A stretch of DNA of 64,000 bases from SKHV01 sp963678565 (GTDB taxonomy: Bacteria; Bacteroidota; Bacteroidia; Bacteroidales; Prolixibacteraceae), in assembly GCA_963678565.1 (NCBI GenBank), contig OY782875.1, positions 2,232,001 through 2,296,000 of the forward strand, in the 5' to 3' direction. Shown in pieces: positions 8,486 through 17,299 of the stretch (position 1 is its first letter; each line of letters opens with the position of its first letter). The notes below the pieces were generated by a model. The model did not search any database, was not told the DNA's origin, and worked only from the letters and a program-made list of their open reading frames with translations. The position numbers and the translations under genes were made by a program.

Positions 8486-9012
8486 TCATTTATTATCTGA
8501 ATACTCATCTTTTATTAAGTCAGCCAATACCTCAAATGGTGTTTTAAATTTCAATTTTATACTTGGTCTTTTATTTACTTGAATATTATATTTTTCCGAA
8601 GTCCATTTTCGTTTATCTTCTAATCCACCAAGAGTCCATTTGTATAATTGAATGTAATCATTCATTGAACCTAAAATACTTTTAGAATTAGTCTTTACAA
8701 TTTGGATATTAACATACTCTTTAATGATTTCATTTTTTACATCTGAATTTATAGAAGCAATATCCAATAGGTTTGTAAGTCCATTGATGAAAATGTCATG
8801 AAACTTAAAAAAATCTTTTTTTAATAAATCAGGTACAACAAAAGCGCAAAGTGTTTTAGTATTTACAAACATTAAACAATTTCTTCGATTAAAGATGAAA
8901 AAGTTAGCATACCAATCGCCAAGCGTGAGCTCTCTTTATGATTAATTTCTTTGTCTTGAACAACAACTTTCAATTCTTTAATCAATTTGTTTGTGCAATG
9001 TACTAATCTCAT
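8486..9012 (-). pseudogene. DUF6933-like gene split by a frameshift
   Basis: Two minus-strand frames, 8872-9012 (starting MRLVHCTNKLIKELK) and 8486-8872 (starting MFVNTKTLCAFVVPDLLKK), together resemble one DUF6933-type protein. In that family a strand leading into an FVN-x-x-T segment is continuous. Here TTTAATG creates a stop and a restart. One added base would fuse ...EEIV to MFVN. Either a single-base deletion inactivated the gene, or the two halves are translated by coupling at TAATG. The family recall is from memory and moderate. It lies directly after a small membrane-protein gene (ATGA overlap). Confidence 0.55.
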
Positions 9013-9194
9013 TTTGTCGTTTTTAAAGCTATCCTTAAAATTACAACAATATGTCCAATGCCAATTATTAATCCACTCCAAAGTAAAAATTCATCTCCAG
9101 TTTTATAAAATCGAAGAATAGACATCATTGCAAAAAAAATCCATAACCCTGATATGAATGGTCTGCTATTCTTAGTATCAAATATTTTTTTCAT
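9009..9194 (-). CDS. Small membrane protein
   Basis: 61 residues with two hydrophobic segments, about 14-28 (SGLWIFFAMMSILRF) and about 37-55 (LLWSGLIIGIGHIVVILRI), so probably an inner-membrane hairpin. No family recognised. It is the first gene of the cassette between attC 10 and attC 11. Its stop TGA overlaps the next ATG (ATGA), which indicates translational coupling to the DUF6933-like gene. Confidence 0.65.
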   Translation of the reverse strand: MKKIFDTKNSRPFISGLWIFFAMMSILRFYKTGDEFLLWSGLIIGIGHIVVILRIALKTTK

Positions 9195-9236
9195 CTTTTA
9201 TTTTTTAGTCGTTTAAGTTGTGCCCAATTTTATGGT

Positions 9237-9368
9237 TGCTAACGGTAAATTGTATGAGTAGTGGCAGATTGCGTGGTAATTTCCTGTCAAACCGCTACGC
9301 AGTTGGAGCGGGCTACAAACCTTGATATTTAGTACTTTGCCTGCCATTACTTATACAAAATGTTGCCA
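9237..9368 (-). other. attC site 11 (F2)
   Basis: Boxes TGCTAAC and GTTGCCA. The core is AGTAGTGGCAGATTGCG as in site 2. It contains the stop of gene 9351-10205. Confidence 0.85.
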
Positions 9369-10205
9369 ACCGTTATTCCATTCAATTGTTTTAGAATTAA
9401 TTCTACTTGCATTGTTTAAAAAGTCATGCTTTCCATTATCTTGTTTTCTAGCAATAAATTTATCTATTCTTGCTGTTTTTAAAGATAGTGCACCTTCCTC
9501 AATTGTGTTTTTCTTAATTGCCACATTAAAAGCGTCACCAGCTCTCGGTACACTTGGGTACATTATTCCATCACATTGGTCATATGCATAAACGATATTT
9601 GAGTAAGCACAAGTTATCAGATAATTGTTCAGATTGTTTTTGGCTAGTTCTGCATACTTTTGTCCTATAAATTCAAAAAAACGAATAGTCCCTTTTCTTA
9701 ACTCTTCGGGTGTTTTACCAATAAAATCATCAAATGCCTCTCCATTATATTTATTATAATCATTATCTCTGGACGACTTTGGATTAAAAACTAATACGAA
9801 AGTCATATTTCGTTGTAATTCCCATGCACCGACTGTAATTGAGACTTCTTCATTAAATGGGGTCGTCTCTGCCCAGTGCATTGCAAATTCGAAATAAGAA
9901 GTAGGTCTGTTCTCTGAGCCATAGAAAAGTGATTGTCTTGGTTTATTAGCTCTAGCAAAATTATTTACATACTTCTCATCAGGAATACTAATTTCTGAAA
10001 TCGACTCAAATGGAGTTGCCCCATTATTTATTCTTGACCGAAATATAAAATTTCCTTTAGGCTCAGTAAATAATATTATTGGTAATTTCTGAATTTTAAG
10101 AATCGAATGAATTATCTGTTCATAAGCCCAATTATTCTTAAAATTTATTGATTCTATTTCTTTTATTGAACTTTCAATATGTCCTAAATATTCAGATTCG
10201 TTCAT
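9351..10205 (-). CDS. RES-domain protein (possible NAD-degrading toxin)
   Basis: 284 residues. The RES signature is readable: FRSR (Arg56/58), a GRaN-like ARAN-x-P-x-x-x-x-LFYG stretch (85-96), Glu106 in YFEFAM, and DGIMYPS with Ser218. RES toxins of the RES/Xre systems degrade NAD+, so that activity is plausible here. The protein is longer than typical RES toxins (about 150-230 residues) and no Xre antitoxin gene is next to it. It could be a defence effector instead. The final residues GWQHFV are encoded by attC 11, with the stop inside the attC. Confidence 0.7.
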   Translation of the reverse strand: MNESEYLGHIESSIKEIESINFKNNWAYEQIIHSILKIQKLPIILFTEPKGNFIFRSRINNGATPFESISEISIPDEKYVNNFARANKPRQSLFYGSENRPTSYFEFAMHWAETTPFNEEVSITVGAWELQRNMTFVLVFNPKSSRDNDYNKYNGEAFDDFIGKTPEELRKGTIRFFEFIGQKYAELAKNNLNNYLITCAYSNIVYAYDQCDGIMYPSVPRAGDAFNVAIKKNTIEEGALSLKTARIDKFIARKQDNGKHDFLNNASRINSKTIEWNNGWQHFV

Positions 10206-10222
10206 GTCTTTGTTTTAATGGT

Positions 10223-10352
10223 TGGCAACGTTTCGTATAAGAATTGTAGCCGGTTGCGGGCTTCAAACCCGTCAAGTTACAAAAAAGTTGGAGAGGGCTA
10301 CAACCCTTGAATTTACTGCTATTTCGGCTATTATTTTTATATATTGTTACCA
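10223..10352 (-). other. attC site 12 (family F6, GTATAAGAATTGTAGCC core)
   Basis: Boxes TGGCAAC and GTTACCA. Arms CGTATAAGAAT and ATTTTTATATA pair. Confidence 0.8.
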
Positions 10353-10381
10353 GCTGTGTTTCGTTTACTAATTGTTTTTAC

Positions 10382-10807
10382 CTATTTAGCTTCAATTGTC
10401 AATATTCTTTTTGCAAATCCATGTCTGTTTTTTAATAGATACGTATTTATATCAGTTTGATTATCGAGCATTACCTTTTCTTTACTATTTACAATTATGA
10501 TAGAGTCTATATTTTGGGAAAAATTGGGCATTAAACTATCGTTCCCCCAACCACCAAGTCCATAAAAGAATGTTGTGTCATGTTTTATTGAAGTATCTGT
10601 CTCAGGAATTTTAATTATTATTTTATCAATGCTATCGTTTGAATACGGAAGAATATTTTTGTTTGAGTAAATTGTTACAGAAACGTTAGGTTTATCTGCT
10701 GCTTTAACGACTAATATTCTTGCAGGGTCACATGATATAAGAGTTATCATTCCTAAAATCAAAGATAAAGTAGCTATTCTGCTGAGTAGTAATCTTGTTT
10801 CTTTCAT
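10382..10807 (-). CDS. Hypothetical lipoprotein
   Basis: About 141 residues from the ATG at 10805-10807. An upstream GTG lies inside attC 13 and is unlikely. The signal runs MKETRLLLSRIATLSLILG and ends in a lipobox-like LISCD (Cys26). The mature part is beta-rich with many Ile/Val-Asp alternations and resembles no family I know. It is probably a periplasmic or outer-membrane lipoprotein. Single-gene cassette. Confidence 0.75.
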   Translation of the reverse strand: MKETRLLLSRIATLSLILGMITLISCDPARILVVKAADKPNVSVTIYSNKNILPYSNDSIDKIIIKIPETDTSIKHDTTFFYGLGGWGNDSLMPNFSQNIDSIIIVNSKEKVMLDNQTDINTYLLKNRHGFAKRILTIEAK

Positions 10808-10833
10808 ATTTGTCAGTTGTTTTATTACATAGC

Positions 10834-10965
10834 TGGTAACGGTCACTTGTATGTGGTCGGGCGGGATTTCTGGAAGAAATCGTGTCAGACCCGCAGGAAA
10901 GTAGGCGCAAGGTCTGACTTGTCAGACCGCTAAGACCCCCGCCTGCCATATACAATTTGTTATAG
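10834..10965 (-). other. attC site 13 (F5)
   Basis: Boxes TGGTAAC and GTTATAG. Same GGTCGGGCGG/GTCAGACC architecture as site 9. Confidence 0.85.
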
Positions 10966-10975
10966 GCTGCCTTTT

Positions 10976-11383
10976 TTATATTATTCTTTTAACTTGACGC
11001 ATTATCCCTTTTACTTTTGAAACAATTGTCCTTGCATTTGTCATCGACAATTGGTCTTTAGGATTTTTATAATTTCCGCTAATTAATTCCGGGTATAAGT
11101 ATTTATTTCTCATACTGGCTACCAGCATTGCTACTGCGGCTACACTATGACCATTTACCAAGGCATTATTTCTTGAATTTAGGACAAATGTATTAATCTT
11201 TCTTGCGTGACTTCTGGATACACTGTGTCCATAGTGAGAGTTAAACGCTCCGCCTAAACTTTCAAATGCATGATAAGCTTTGAATCCAATTACCTCTTGG
11301 ATATTTATAGAATTGTTTATTTGACCATCACAACTTTCAATGAATCGTTCTGCAATTTCTAGGTATGCTTCATCTTCTCTCAT
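10976..11383 (-). CDS. Helical hypothetical protein, second gene of a pair
   Basis: 135 residues, predicted all-alpha, with conserved-looking polar positions (His38, HSVSRSHARK at about 53-62, SRNN at about 69-72). Four or five amphipathic helices recall HEPN-type bundles, but I see no clean R-x4-6-H motif, so no family is assigned. It overlaps the 3' end of gene 11370-11771 by 14 bp, so the two are translationally coupled in one cassette. The compact pairing suggests a toxin-antitoxin-like or effector-partner module. That is inference from arrangement only. Confidence 0.65.
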   Translation of the reverse strand: MREDEAYLEIAERFIESCDGQINNSINIQEVIGFKAYHAFESLGGAFNSHYGHSVSRSHARKINTFVLNSRNNALVNGHSVAAVAMLVASMRNKYLYPELISGNYKNPKDQLSMTNARTIVSKVKGIMRQVKRII

Positions 11384-11771
11384 AAATTAAAACGCAATTT
11401 CGAAGTTTATATAATAATTCTTTGTCTTTTTTAAGAACATGTTTAGGTAAAGGAATTATGTTGGGTAGTATTCCTATTTCACTATAAAATCTTGCAAATG
11501 CCTCAGCGACTTTTACGACAGGAGTGAATGTCTTTTTAAAGTCTCCAACTACATAAACATTAAAATAATCCTTTTTTCGAATATCAATTGTATGACCTTG
11601 TCTTGATAATATTTTAACCAGAATAAATTGAACTGAGTTTGTTTTTAGAGGTGCTTTCCCGATATAAATGTCTTCTGACAGCCATTTGAATATTCCAATA
11701 AAATTGTCTTCTACATCCTCAATTGGTTGTGATTTGGATTTGATATAATCGATAACTTCTTTCTCAGTCAT
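11370..11771 (-). CDS. Hypothetical protein, first gene of a pair
   Basis: 133 residues, mixed alpha/beta: an N-terminal helix (EKEVIDYIKSK), a central beta segment with TIDIRKKDYFNVYVVG, and a C-terminal basic helix. No known domain or nucleotidyltransferase GS/D-x-D motif is visible, so it is not an MNT antitoxin. It starts 25 bp from attC 14 and overlaps the downstream gene by 14 bp. Confidence 0.65.
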   Translation of the reverse strand: MTEKEVIDYIKSKSQPIEDVEDNFIGIFKWLSEDIYIGKAPLKTNSVQFILVKILSRQGHTIDIRKKDYFNVYVVGDFKKTFTPVVKVAEAFARFYSEIGILPNIIPLPKHVLKKDKELLYKLRNCVLIYERR

Positions 11772-11795
11772 TTTTAGTGTTTTGTTTAAGGTTGC

Positions 11796-11930
11796 CTATA
11801 ACGGTAAATTGTAAGTTGTCGGTGTGGATTTCGAAGAGCGTCAGCGTCCGATAGGACGGTTGACGATCCAGAAAGGAACAGAGGCAACTAAGAAAGCTGA
11901 CGCCACACTGCAATTTACAAAATGTTACCG
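11796..11930 (-). other. attC site 14 (singleton core)
   Basis: Boxes CTATAAC and GTTACCG. Arms AATTGTAAGTTG and CAATTTACAAAAT pair. The central sequence AGCGTCAGCGTCCGATAGGA is unlike the other sites. Confidence 0.8.
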
Positions 11931-12004
11931 CCAGTATAATTATGTGTTTTTATAATACACCTTTATCTTAAAAGAACAAAATTATAATCAAGTCTTCAGA
12001 TTTA

Positions 12005-12151
12005 TTAACATTCCCAAATCATTGCAATTATTCCAATGAAGGCAACAAGTCGCCATATCTTTAGGCTACCAATCCATCCTGCAAGTGATAATGCAATACC
12101 AAGCACAATACAACTTAATCCGGTTTTAATGCAAAATTCTGATACTGACAT
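12005..12151 (-). CDS. 48-residue small membrane protein
   Basis: A short minus-strand ORF from ATG at 12149-12151 to TAA at 12005-12007. It encodes a hydrophobic peptide with segments around residues 13-28 (SCIVLGIALSLAGWIG) and 33-46 (RLVAFIGIIAMIW), so a membrane hairpin is likely. It sits at the 3' end of the cassette interrupted by the IS element, 75 bp from attC 14. No family is recognised. It could be real or a chance ORF, but its composition is clearly membrane-protein-like. Confidence 0.5.
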   Translation of the reverse strand: MSVSEFCIKTGLSCIVLGIALSLAGWIGSLKIWRLVAFIGIIAMIWEC

Positions 12152-12265
12152 AACTTTATTATTTATAACATAAATTAAGCTCTTTCACAGAATGACTGTT
12201 CGTACAATGTCTTTTGTTAAATCTATATCTTGCAATATTTCTATAAATTTAATGAGAATAATAGA

Positions 12266-12802
12266 TTAATTTGAGTTTAAACTATCTGATTCTAATATTA
12301 AGTCTGAATTTTTATCCGCTTGTTGAAGTTCTTTTAGTTTGCTTTCTAATATATTTTCAATTTTTTGCTCTTGTGATTCTCCAAATGCAGAATTCAATAT
12401 CGAATATATTGTATATATACCACCAATTAACCCTAAAATGAAAACATACCAAAATACTTTTACTTGCCATCTTGATAATTTTGCGTCTAACAGTAATTTA
12501 TCGTTTTCAATTTTATACAGTTTCTCTTTTTCCTTATTCTCTTTATCTAGATACAACAGATATTTTTCAAACCCACCATGTTTATTAATAACTGATTCAC
12601 CAATTTTGGAGAGAATAAATTTGTTATAATTGCCCCAATAATCTATAATTGAATAATCCACTAAAATATTCTTTATCTCTACTATTTCATCAGGGGTTTC
12701 AATTAAATCATAAGTCGTATCTGAAAAATCTGCACCATATGGAAGATAGTCATAGTATCTTTTTATGACTTTATCTATGTTGTTGTAATTTGTGATTTTC
12801 AT
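12266..12802 (-). CDS. Hypothetical protein with C-terminal transmembrane segment
   Basis: 178 residues from ATG at 12800-12802 (MKITNYNNIDK). An in-frame upstream ATG at 12848-12850 would add 16 residues but abuts the IS end. The N-terminal half (about 20-90) looks like a small winged-helix-like alpha/beta domain. A Lys/Glu-rich stretch (about 95-115) resembles a coiled coil. One membrane segment (about 121-142) follows, then an acidic C-terminal tail. The family is not recognised. The IS481 element inserted just upstream, so the native 5' region or promoter is probably displaced. Confidence 0.65.
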   Translation of the reverse strand: MKITNYNNIDKVIKRYYDYLPYGADFSDTTYDLIETPDEIVEIKNILVDYSIIDYWGNYNKFILSKIGESVINKHGGFEKYLLYLDKENKEKEKLYKIENDKLLLDAKLSRWQVKVFWYVFILGLIGGIYTIYSILNSAFGESQEQKIENILESKLKELQQADKNSDLILESDSLNSN

Positions 12803-12853
12803 AATTGATTCGTCTGTGTTGTTTTCTGCAATATGTTCGTTAAGGCACATAGT

Positions 12854-14124
12854 TTACAAAGTTAAAGTCACATCCTTTACACTATTTTCGGACTTAACCT
12901 TGTTGATGATTCTTTATAAGTTAAATCATTTTGATTAAAGTATCCTAAAAGTACATTTCTGAAAAATACCTTCCAAACATCGTTTCCGATTTCTATAGCA
13001 GCGACGTATTTTCCTGTTAAAGCACGGGATAAATACACCCAGTAATACGACCTCCATCTTATTGCTCCGCTTTTGGTTACATACATCACTTTCATGCCCG
13101 GAGAATAGGTCCACTCTTTAATTCTCTCGGGGAATGGTTTGTTAGATCGTATATGCACCTCTGCCGGCGTCATCATGTCTAAAGCTTCATGTGGTCTGAC
13201 GTTATTATACTCCTTTACAAATGCATTTAACGTGCGTTGTTGTGTCTTCAGATCAAAAGCTGATGGCATAGCGCAAGATGCCTTTAGATCGCGGTGCATT
13301 CGTTCATGTCTTCCGTTCTGTTCGGGATGCGATGGATCCGAGAAAACGGGAAAAATCCCCAGTTCAATAAACCAATATGACAACCTCGAGAAACGCTGTA
13401 TTGAGGTTGCAGCAGCAAATGGAGATCCATTGTCAGTATGGACTTGATTGGGAAGTCCAAACATCCTGAAAACCCTTGTAAACTCTTTCTTTACGGATTT
13501 CAAGTCTTCATGTAAATGAGCTTTGGCCGAGAACAGGAAACGACTTCTTGAGTCTGCAATGGTCAATGGGTGACAATATATTTTATTACCCATCTTAAAC
13601 TTTCCTTTATAGTCGGCACTCCATACTTCATTGCACTGTTGTGGATCAAAAATAGGGTAGGTGGGTTTTATCCTCCTCAACCTTTTTTGAGGTTGCACCA
13701 GACCGTTTTTTTTCAGGATATTGTGTACTGTGACCACCGATGGAATTTGATTTTCTGTAAAGTCGTTAAACAACAAAACCCTTAGTTTTTTTGCCCCCCA
13801 GATCTTGTGTTTTTCTTTCAATTTTAAAACTTTATCCACCACTTTAGGGTCTGTTTGGTTGGGATGGTGTATTGGCGCTTTAGAATCGTCCAATAGACCT
13901 TCTAACCCAAATTTTTCATACTTGTTAATCAGTTTGTACGCTGTCGGTCTTGAGATTTCAAAAACCCGGCATAATTCTGAAATGGAATATTTTTGAGAGT
14001 TCCATTCACAGATAAATTCAATTTTTTGTTCCATAGTTGTTGTTTCTTTCCAAGGCATAATGATCTTTTTTTAGATCAATTTACGACTTCAAAAAGTGTA
14101 AACTATGTCCCTTTAACTTTGTAA
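12854..14124 (-). mobile_element. IS481-family insertion sequence
   Basis: About 1.27 kb bounded by 29-bp imperfect inverted repeats at 12854-12882 and 14096-14124 (outer ends TTACAAAGTTAAAG, matching except at four internal positions). It carries one transposase gene. I see no clear target-site duplication. It lies inside the cassette delimited by GTTACCGCC (11924) and GGCGGTAAC (14159), so it inserted into an existing cassette and did not arrive as one. Confidence 0.85.
12877..14058 (-). CDS. IS481-family transposase
   Basis: 393 residues. An N-terminal helix-turn-helix (about 9-55: SISELCRVFEISRPTAYKLINKY split) is followed by an HTH_29/32-like region and an rve integrase core (about 130-300). 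The core contains the DDE triad: Asp in WSADYKG (about 149), Asp in HTDNGSPF (about 209), and Glu in HPEQNGRHERMH. A C-terminal beta domain completes it. Length is near the upper end for IS481 enzymes. It appears intact. The stop codon lies inside the left inverted repeat, common for compact IS elements. It catalyses cut-and-paste or copy transposition of its own element. Confidence 0.92.
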   Translation of the reverse strand: MPWKETTTMEQKIEFICEWNSQKYSISELCRVFEISRPTAYKLINKYEKFGLEGLLDDSKAPIHHPNQTDPKVVDKVLKLKEKHKIWGAKKLRVLLFNDFTENQIPSVVTVHNILKKNGLVQPQKRLRRIKPTYPIFDPQQCNEVWSADYKGKFKMGNKIYCHPLTIADSRSRFLFSAKAHLHEDLKSVKKEFTRVFRMFGLPNQVHTDNGSPFAAATSIQRFSRLSYWFIELGIFPVFSDPSHPEQNGRHERMHRDLKASCAMPSAFDLKTQQRTLNAFVKEYNNVRPHEALDMMTPAEVHIRSNKPFPERIKEWTYSPGMKVMYVTKSGAIRWRSYYWVYLSRALTGKYVAAIEIGNDVWKVFFRNVLLGYFNQNDLTYKESSTRLSPKIV

Positions 14125-14152
14125 AGGATGTCCCTTTATCATACCATATTGG

Positions 14153-14286
14153 CGGTAACGGTCACCTGTAAGTTGTCGTTGCGGATTTCGAAGAGCGTTC
14201 CTGTCCGAAGGACACGGAACTGCGAAACGAGAATCCAGCGAACGACATACCACGAACCCCGCAATGCAATTTACAGTTTGTTAGCG
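14153..14286 (-). other. attC site 15 (F3)
   Basis: Boxes CGGTAAC and GTTAGCG. Nearly the same core as site 44. Confidence 0.85.
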
Positions 14287-14300
14287 GCTGGCTTTTATTT

Positions 14301-15545
14301 TTAATTATAAAACTGAGCCGTTACTCCGTCAATTAATTCATCATAATTCATTATTTCTATATCATTATATTCCGATATAATCTCTTTCCATTCATCATTG
14401 TCAAAATTCCACCTTCTTCCTAATATCAAGATTCGACGTGGTTTAAATACTTTAAATCCATATTTTTCTTCTACCCATGTTCTATTGTTCGGGTCGTTGA
14501 AATATTCTTTATATTTTCTAGTTTGAGAAATGTAAGAATTAATCTCAGCGGATAATGTTTCTCTATTTTCTCTTCCTGTGATTGTTTTGCTTTTTAATTT
14601 TGGGAGTTTGAACTCAACAATATCTGCGTACCCATTTGCTCTTAGAACAAAAAAGTCTGGTTTTATGTCTGGTTTGTCTTCACTTTGCCATTCGCACAGT
14701 ACTTCTGGGAAAATATCTTTTGCGAGAAATGCCATTAATAGAATAAATCGATTCTCAGTTGAAGATAAAAATGATGTAATCTGTGGTTCTGTTGAATCGT
14801 CACTTCCAATTTTTTCAATAAATCTATTAATCTTTGGTAGTTTAGAAAAACGATAATCGTTATCATCTGGTAGGGGAAAGCAATAATGGGCATCGTGTTT
14901 TACAACGTTCATATTATATACTCCAAAATCGATTTCTATCATGTCCGAAATGTCACTTGTTTCGTCTAATTTTAAAGGGATGAAGTCTATCCACTTTATA
15001 TGTCTGGTTTTTAATCCTTTCCCATCAGCGTCATAGAAACGAGAATTTACCATTCGTGCAAGTTCTCCTTTTGGGATAAAAAAATTACCAGAATTGATAC
15101 CAACTATTGCGTTTTGTGCAGAAAAATTCCATCCAAGTTCCTGTAATTTATCAAATCCTTTGTTTGTTGGTAAAATTAAATCTTCGGAATATGGTGGAAG
15201 AGGAAATTCAATCCCCGCAGAACTGTCAAATTTAAAGCCAATTATTTGTTCGATAAAATTTTCAGTACTTCTAGTATAATCATAAAACCTGAGTTCAAAC
15301 TCACCATCAACATTTAAATCATCAATTCTTTCAGGTCCGTAATATTCAATCGCTAGATGTGTTTTTCCAAAGTAAAACACCAAACTTTCTTTTTTTAGGA
15401 GAAACCCAGGAAATGTCTTTATTAATTCAGGATTCTCGTTTAGGTAATCGAATAACGGCTTCCAATACAATTCCGTTATTTTTTGCCCGATAGGAATTAT
15501 AAAATCTTTTAAAGGTTTTGGCGTGTCATTATTATCGTTACTCAT
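14301..15545 (-). CDS. sduA: Shedu-like anti-phage nuclease (DUF4263)
   Basis: 414 residues. The C-terminal domain (about 255-410) has a PD-(D/E)XK core: PDFFV with Asp297, then IVEFKLPK with Glu311 and Lys313, and a following helix SAEINSYISQTRKY with Gln341. Together with the ITSFLSSTENRFIL helix before it, this is the arrangement of the Shedu protein SduA. The N-terminal 250 residues are a variable beta-rich region, as in many Shedu proteins, which probably senses the trigger. Shedu acts as a single-gene defence system cutting nucleic acid. It is alone in its cassette, consistent with autonomy. The gene symbol is by family only. Confidence 0.75.
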   Translation of the reverse strand: MSNDNNDTPKPLKDFIIPIGQKITELYWKPLFDYLNENPELIKTFPGFLLKKESLVFYFGKTHLAIEYYGPERIDDLNVDGEFELRFYDYTRSTENFIEQIIGFKFDSSAGIEFPLPPYSEDLILPTNKGFDKLQELGWNFSAQNAIVGINSGNFFIPKGELARMVNSRFYDADGKGLKTRHIKWIDFIPLKLDETSDISDMIEIDFGVYNMNVVKHDAHYCFPLPDDNDYRFSKLPKINRFIEKIGSDDSTEPQITSFLSSTENRFILLMAFLAKDIFPEVLCEWQSEDKPDIKPDFFVLRANGYADIVEFKLPKLKSKTITGRENRETLSAEINSYISQTRKYKEYFNDPNNRTWVEEKYGFKVFKPRRILILGRRWNFDNDEWKEIISEYNDIEIMNYDELIDGVTAQFYN

Positions 15546-15568
15546 TGTATGTCTTTATTTAAGCTTAC

Positions 15569-15698
15569 CGCTAACGGTTAGTATAAGAATAGTAGCCGAC
15601 TGCGTGGCACTTTCCTGTCAAGTTACAGAAAAGTTGAAGCGGGCTACAACCCTCGAATTTACTACTATCTCGGCTATTATTTTTATACATTGTTAGCG
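15569..15698 (-). other. attC site 16 (F6)
   Basis: Boxes CGCTAAC and GTTAGCG. Core AGTATAAGAATAGTAGCCG as in sites 33 and 43. Confidence 0.85.
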
Positions 15699-15706
15699 GT
15701 AGTTTT

Positions 15707-16423
15707 TTATTTTATCAAATCTATTATGAATCCAATCCCAAATGCTACCATAATAAAAGTAATCAAGCCTAAAAAATATGAAACAGGAGCTTTAAGATAA
15801 TTCAATATTTTTCTTTTGTCGAAAAATTGACCGATTGCCCAGAAAGCATATATTAAAACAATGTTAGCTCCGATGCTTAATACTTGTATTTTTGTTAAAC
15901 TCTCCAGAGCTCCTAATAATGAAAACATTAGCATTTCCATTCCACTTAGGAAAAGTAACAGGATAAGAATTTCAAAAAAGTTATAGTCATATTTCCGATA
16001 GAATATTTTAATCCATATAGCCACAAAAACTGACATTATAATATTTGAATAACCATAATTTTGGGTTATCCATTGAAATATTAAACTCATTGCTGATTCT
16101 GTATCATCAAAATGGAAATCGATGTACCCATCTTTAAATTTGAAAATCTGAACAAATAGTGTATAGGTCAATGAACAGATTATTATAAACAAGATTGGTT
16201 TTACAAGTCGATTTCTGTCTTCAGAAATAAACTGTCTAATATTTTGTCCTGGCCTGATAAGTAATTCCCATATCGTGTGGAAAATTCCTTTTTGAAAATT
16301 TAATACACTTCCTATTTCAGAAATGATATATCTTCCATTTATCCGTTCTAATTTTTGAGGATGTCCACAGTTAGAGCAATAATTCCCTTGAAACTCACTT
16401 TTGCATTTTTTGCAGATATTCAT
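15707..16423 (-). CDS. DUF3667 membrane protein with N-terminal zinc ribbon
   Basis: 238 residues. Residues 4-19 form a CxxC...CxxC zinc ribbon (CKKC and CSNC), followed by a linker with RPGQNIRQFISEDRNRLVKP, typical of Bacteroidota DUF3667 proteins. About five transmembrane segments follow (around 75-95, 122-143, 147-170, 180-200 and 214-236). It is inner-membrane. The function of the family is unknown. It sits alone in its cassette, the stop 8 bp from attC 16. Confidence 0.8.
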   Translation of the reverse strand: MNICKKCKSEFQGNYCSNCGHPQKLERINGRYIISEIGSVLNFQKGIFHTIWELLIRPGQNIRQFISEDRNRLVKPILFIIICSLTYTLFVQIFKFKDGYIDFHFDDTESAMSLIFQWITQNYGYSNIIMSVFVAIWIKIFYRKYDYNFFEILILLLFLSGMEMLMFSLLGALESLTKIQVLSIGANIVLIYAFWAIGQFFDKRKILNYLKAPVSYFLGLITFIMVAFGIGFIIDLIK

Positions 16424-16471
16424 AATTTTTTATCAATCATTGTTTAGTTATAGAATTGGTCTCAAAATTAC

Positions 16472-16604
16472 CGCTAACGGAAAATTGTATGTTGTCGGTG
16501 CGGAATTCGAAGAGCGTTTTTGTCGACCGACAAAAATGCTAGAGAAAGGAGCAGAGGCAACAGTTTTAGCAGTTCACCGTACTGCAATATACAAATTGTT
16601 ACAA
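16472..16604 (-). other. attC site 17 (F1)
   Basis: Boxes CGCTAAC and GTTACAA. attC of NC copy 4. Confidence 0.85.
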
Positions 16605-17174
16605 GCAGTTAATAAAAAACTGCCTACAACTTATTTTATGTATGGTAACTAAAAGTTGTGTGCAGGCGAGCTTTTTTGTTTGATTTTTATACTGACGTTT
16701 TTAAAATATTTACACTTAGCTCGTAAAAACAAATAGTTGATTCTAAAAAGCTAAAGTGTCACAACAAATAAGTGTTGTTTGTTTATTTATCGACTAAAAG
16801 ATTAAACAACCAAGAAAGAACTACGATTAAGAGCTTTAAAAAGCGCGGGGCGAACTTGTCCACAAGCGCAAGGCAGTTTTTAGCTTTGAATGAAACTACG
16901 GAATAAAGTTGCTCTTTAATTGAACTCGGTTTTAAGTTTATAAAAAGTGTCGCACATGCAATAGAGTAGGGCGACTTAATTTATTATTTATAATTGGACT
17001 TGTCTTAAACGTAAACAATAATTTGTTTGCACCTAAAAGCAACAAAGCACTGAATGTAAACTGAATAAATGTTATACCAAATTAAGTTGCTCGACATAGA
17101 TTAAAAGTTGAAAAGAGCAATTTCTCCGACAAAACTTAGAGCAGCAATTACAAAAAAAACTAATTGCTTGTAAC
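16472..17174 (-). repeat. Non-coding cassette NC, copy 4
   Basis: Full-length copy (attC 16472-16604, body to 17174), directly abutting copy 5. It has GTGTCGCACATGCAATAGAG where most copies read GTGCTGAACATGAAATAGAG. Confidence 0.85.
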
Positions 17175-17299
17175 GGAAAATTGTATGTTGTCGGTGCGGA
17201 TTTCTCTAGCGTTTTTGTCGACCGACAAAAATGCTAGAGAAAGGAGCAGAGGCAACAAATACAGTAGCTCACCGTACTGCAATATACAAATTGTTACAA
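17168..17299 (-). other. attC site 18 (F1 variant)
   Basis: Boxes TTGTAAC and GTTACAA. The left arm reads GATTTCTCTAGCG, which pairs perfectly with CGCTAGAG-type sequence on the right, unlike the GAATTCGAAGAGCG of most F1 sites. Shared with site 45. attC of NC copy 5. Confidence 0.85.

Noticed and set aside
12266..12850. Longer start (ATG at 12848-12850) for the gene next to the IS element
   Set aside because: The extra 16 residues abut the insertion end and add nothing recognisable. The inner ATG is preferred but the question remains open.
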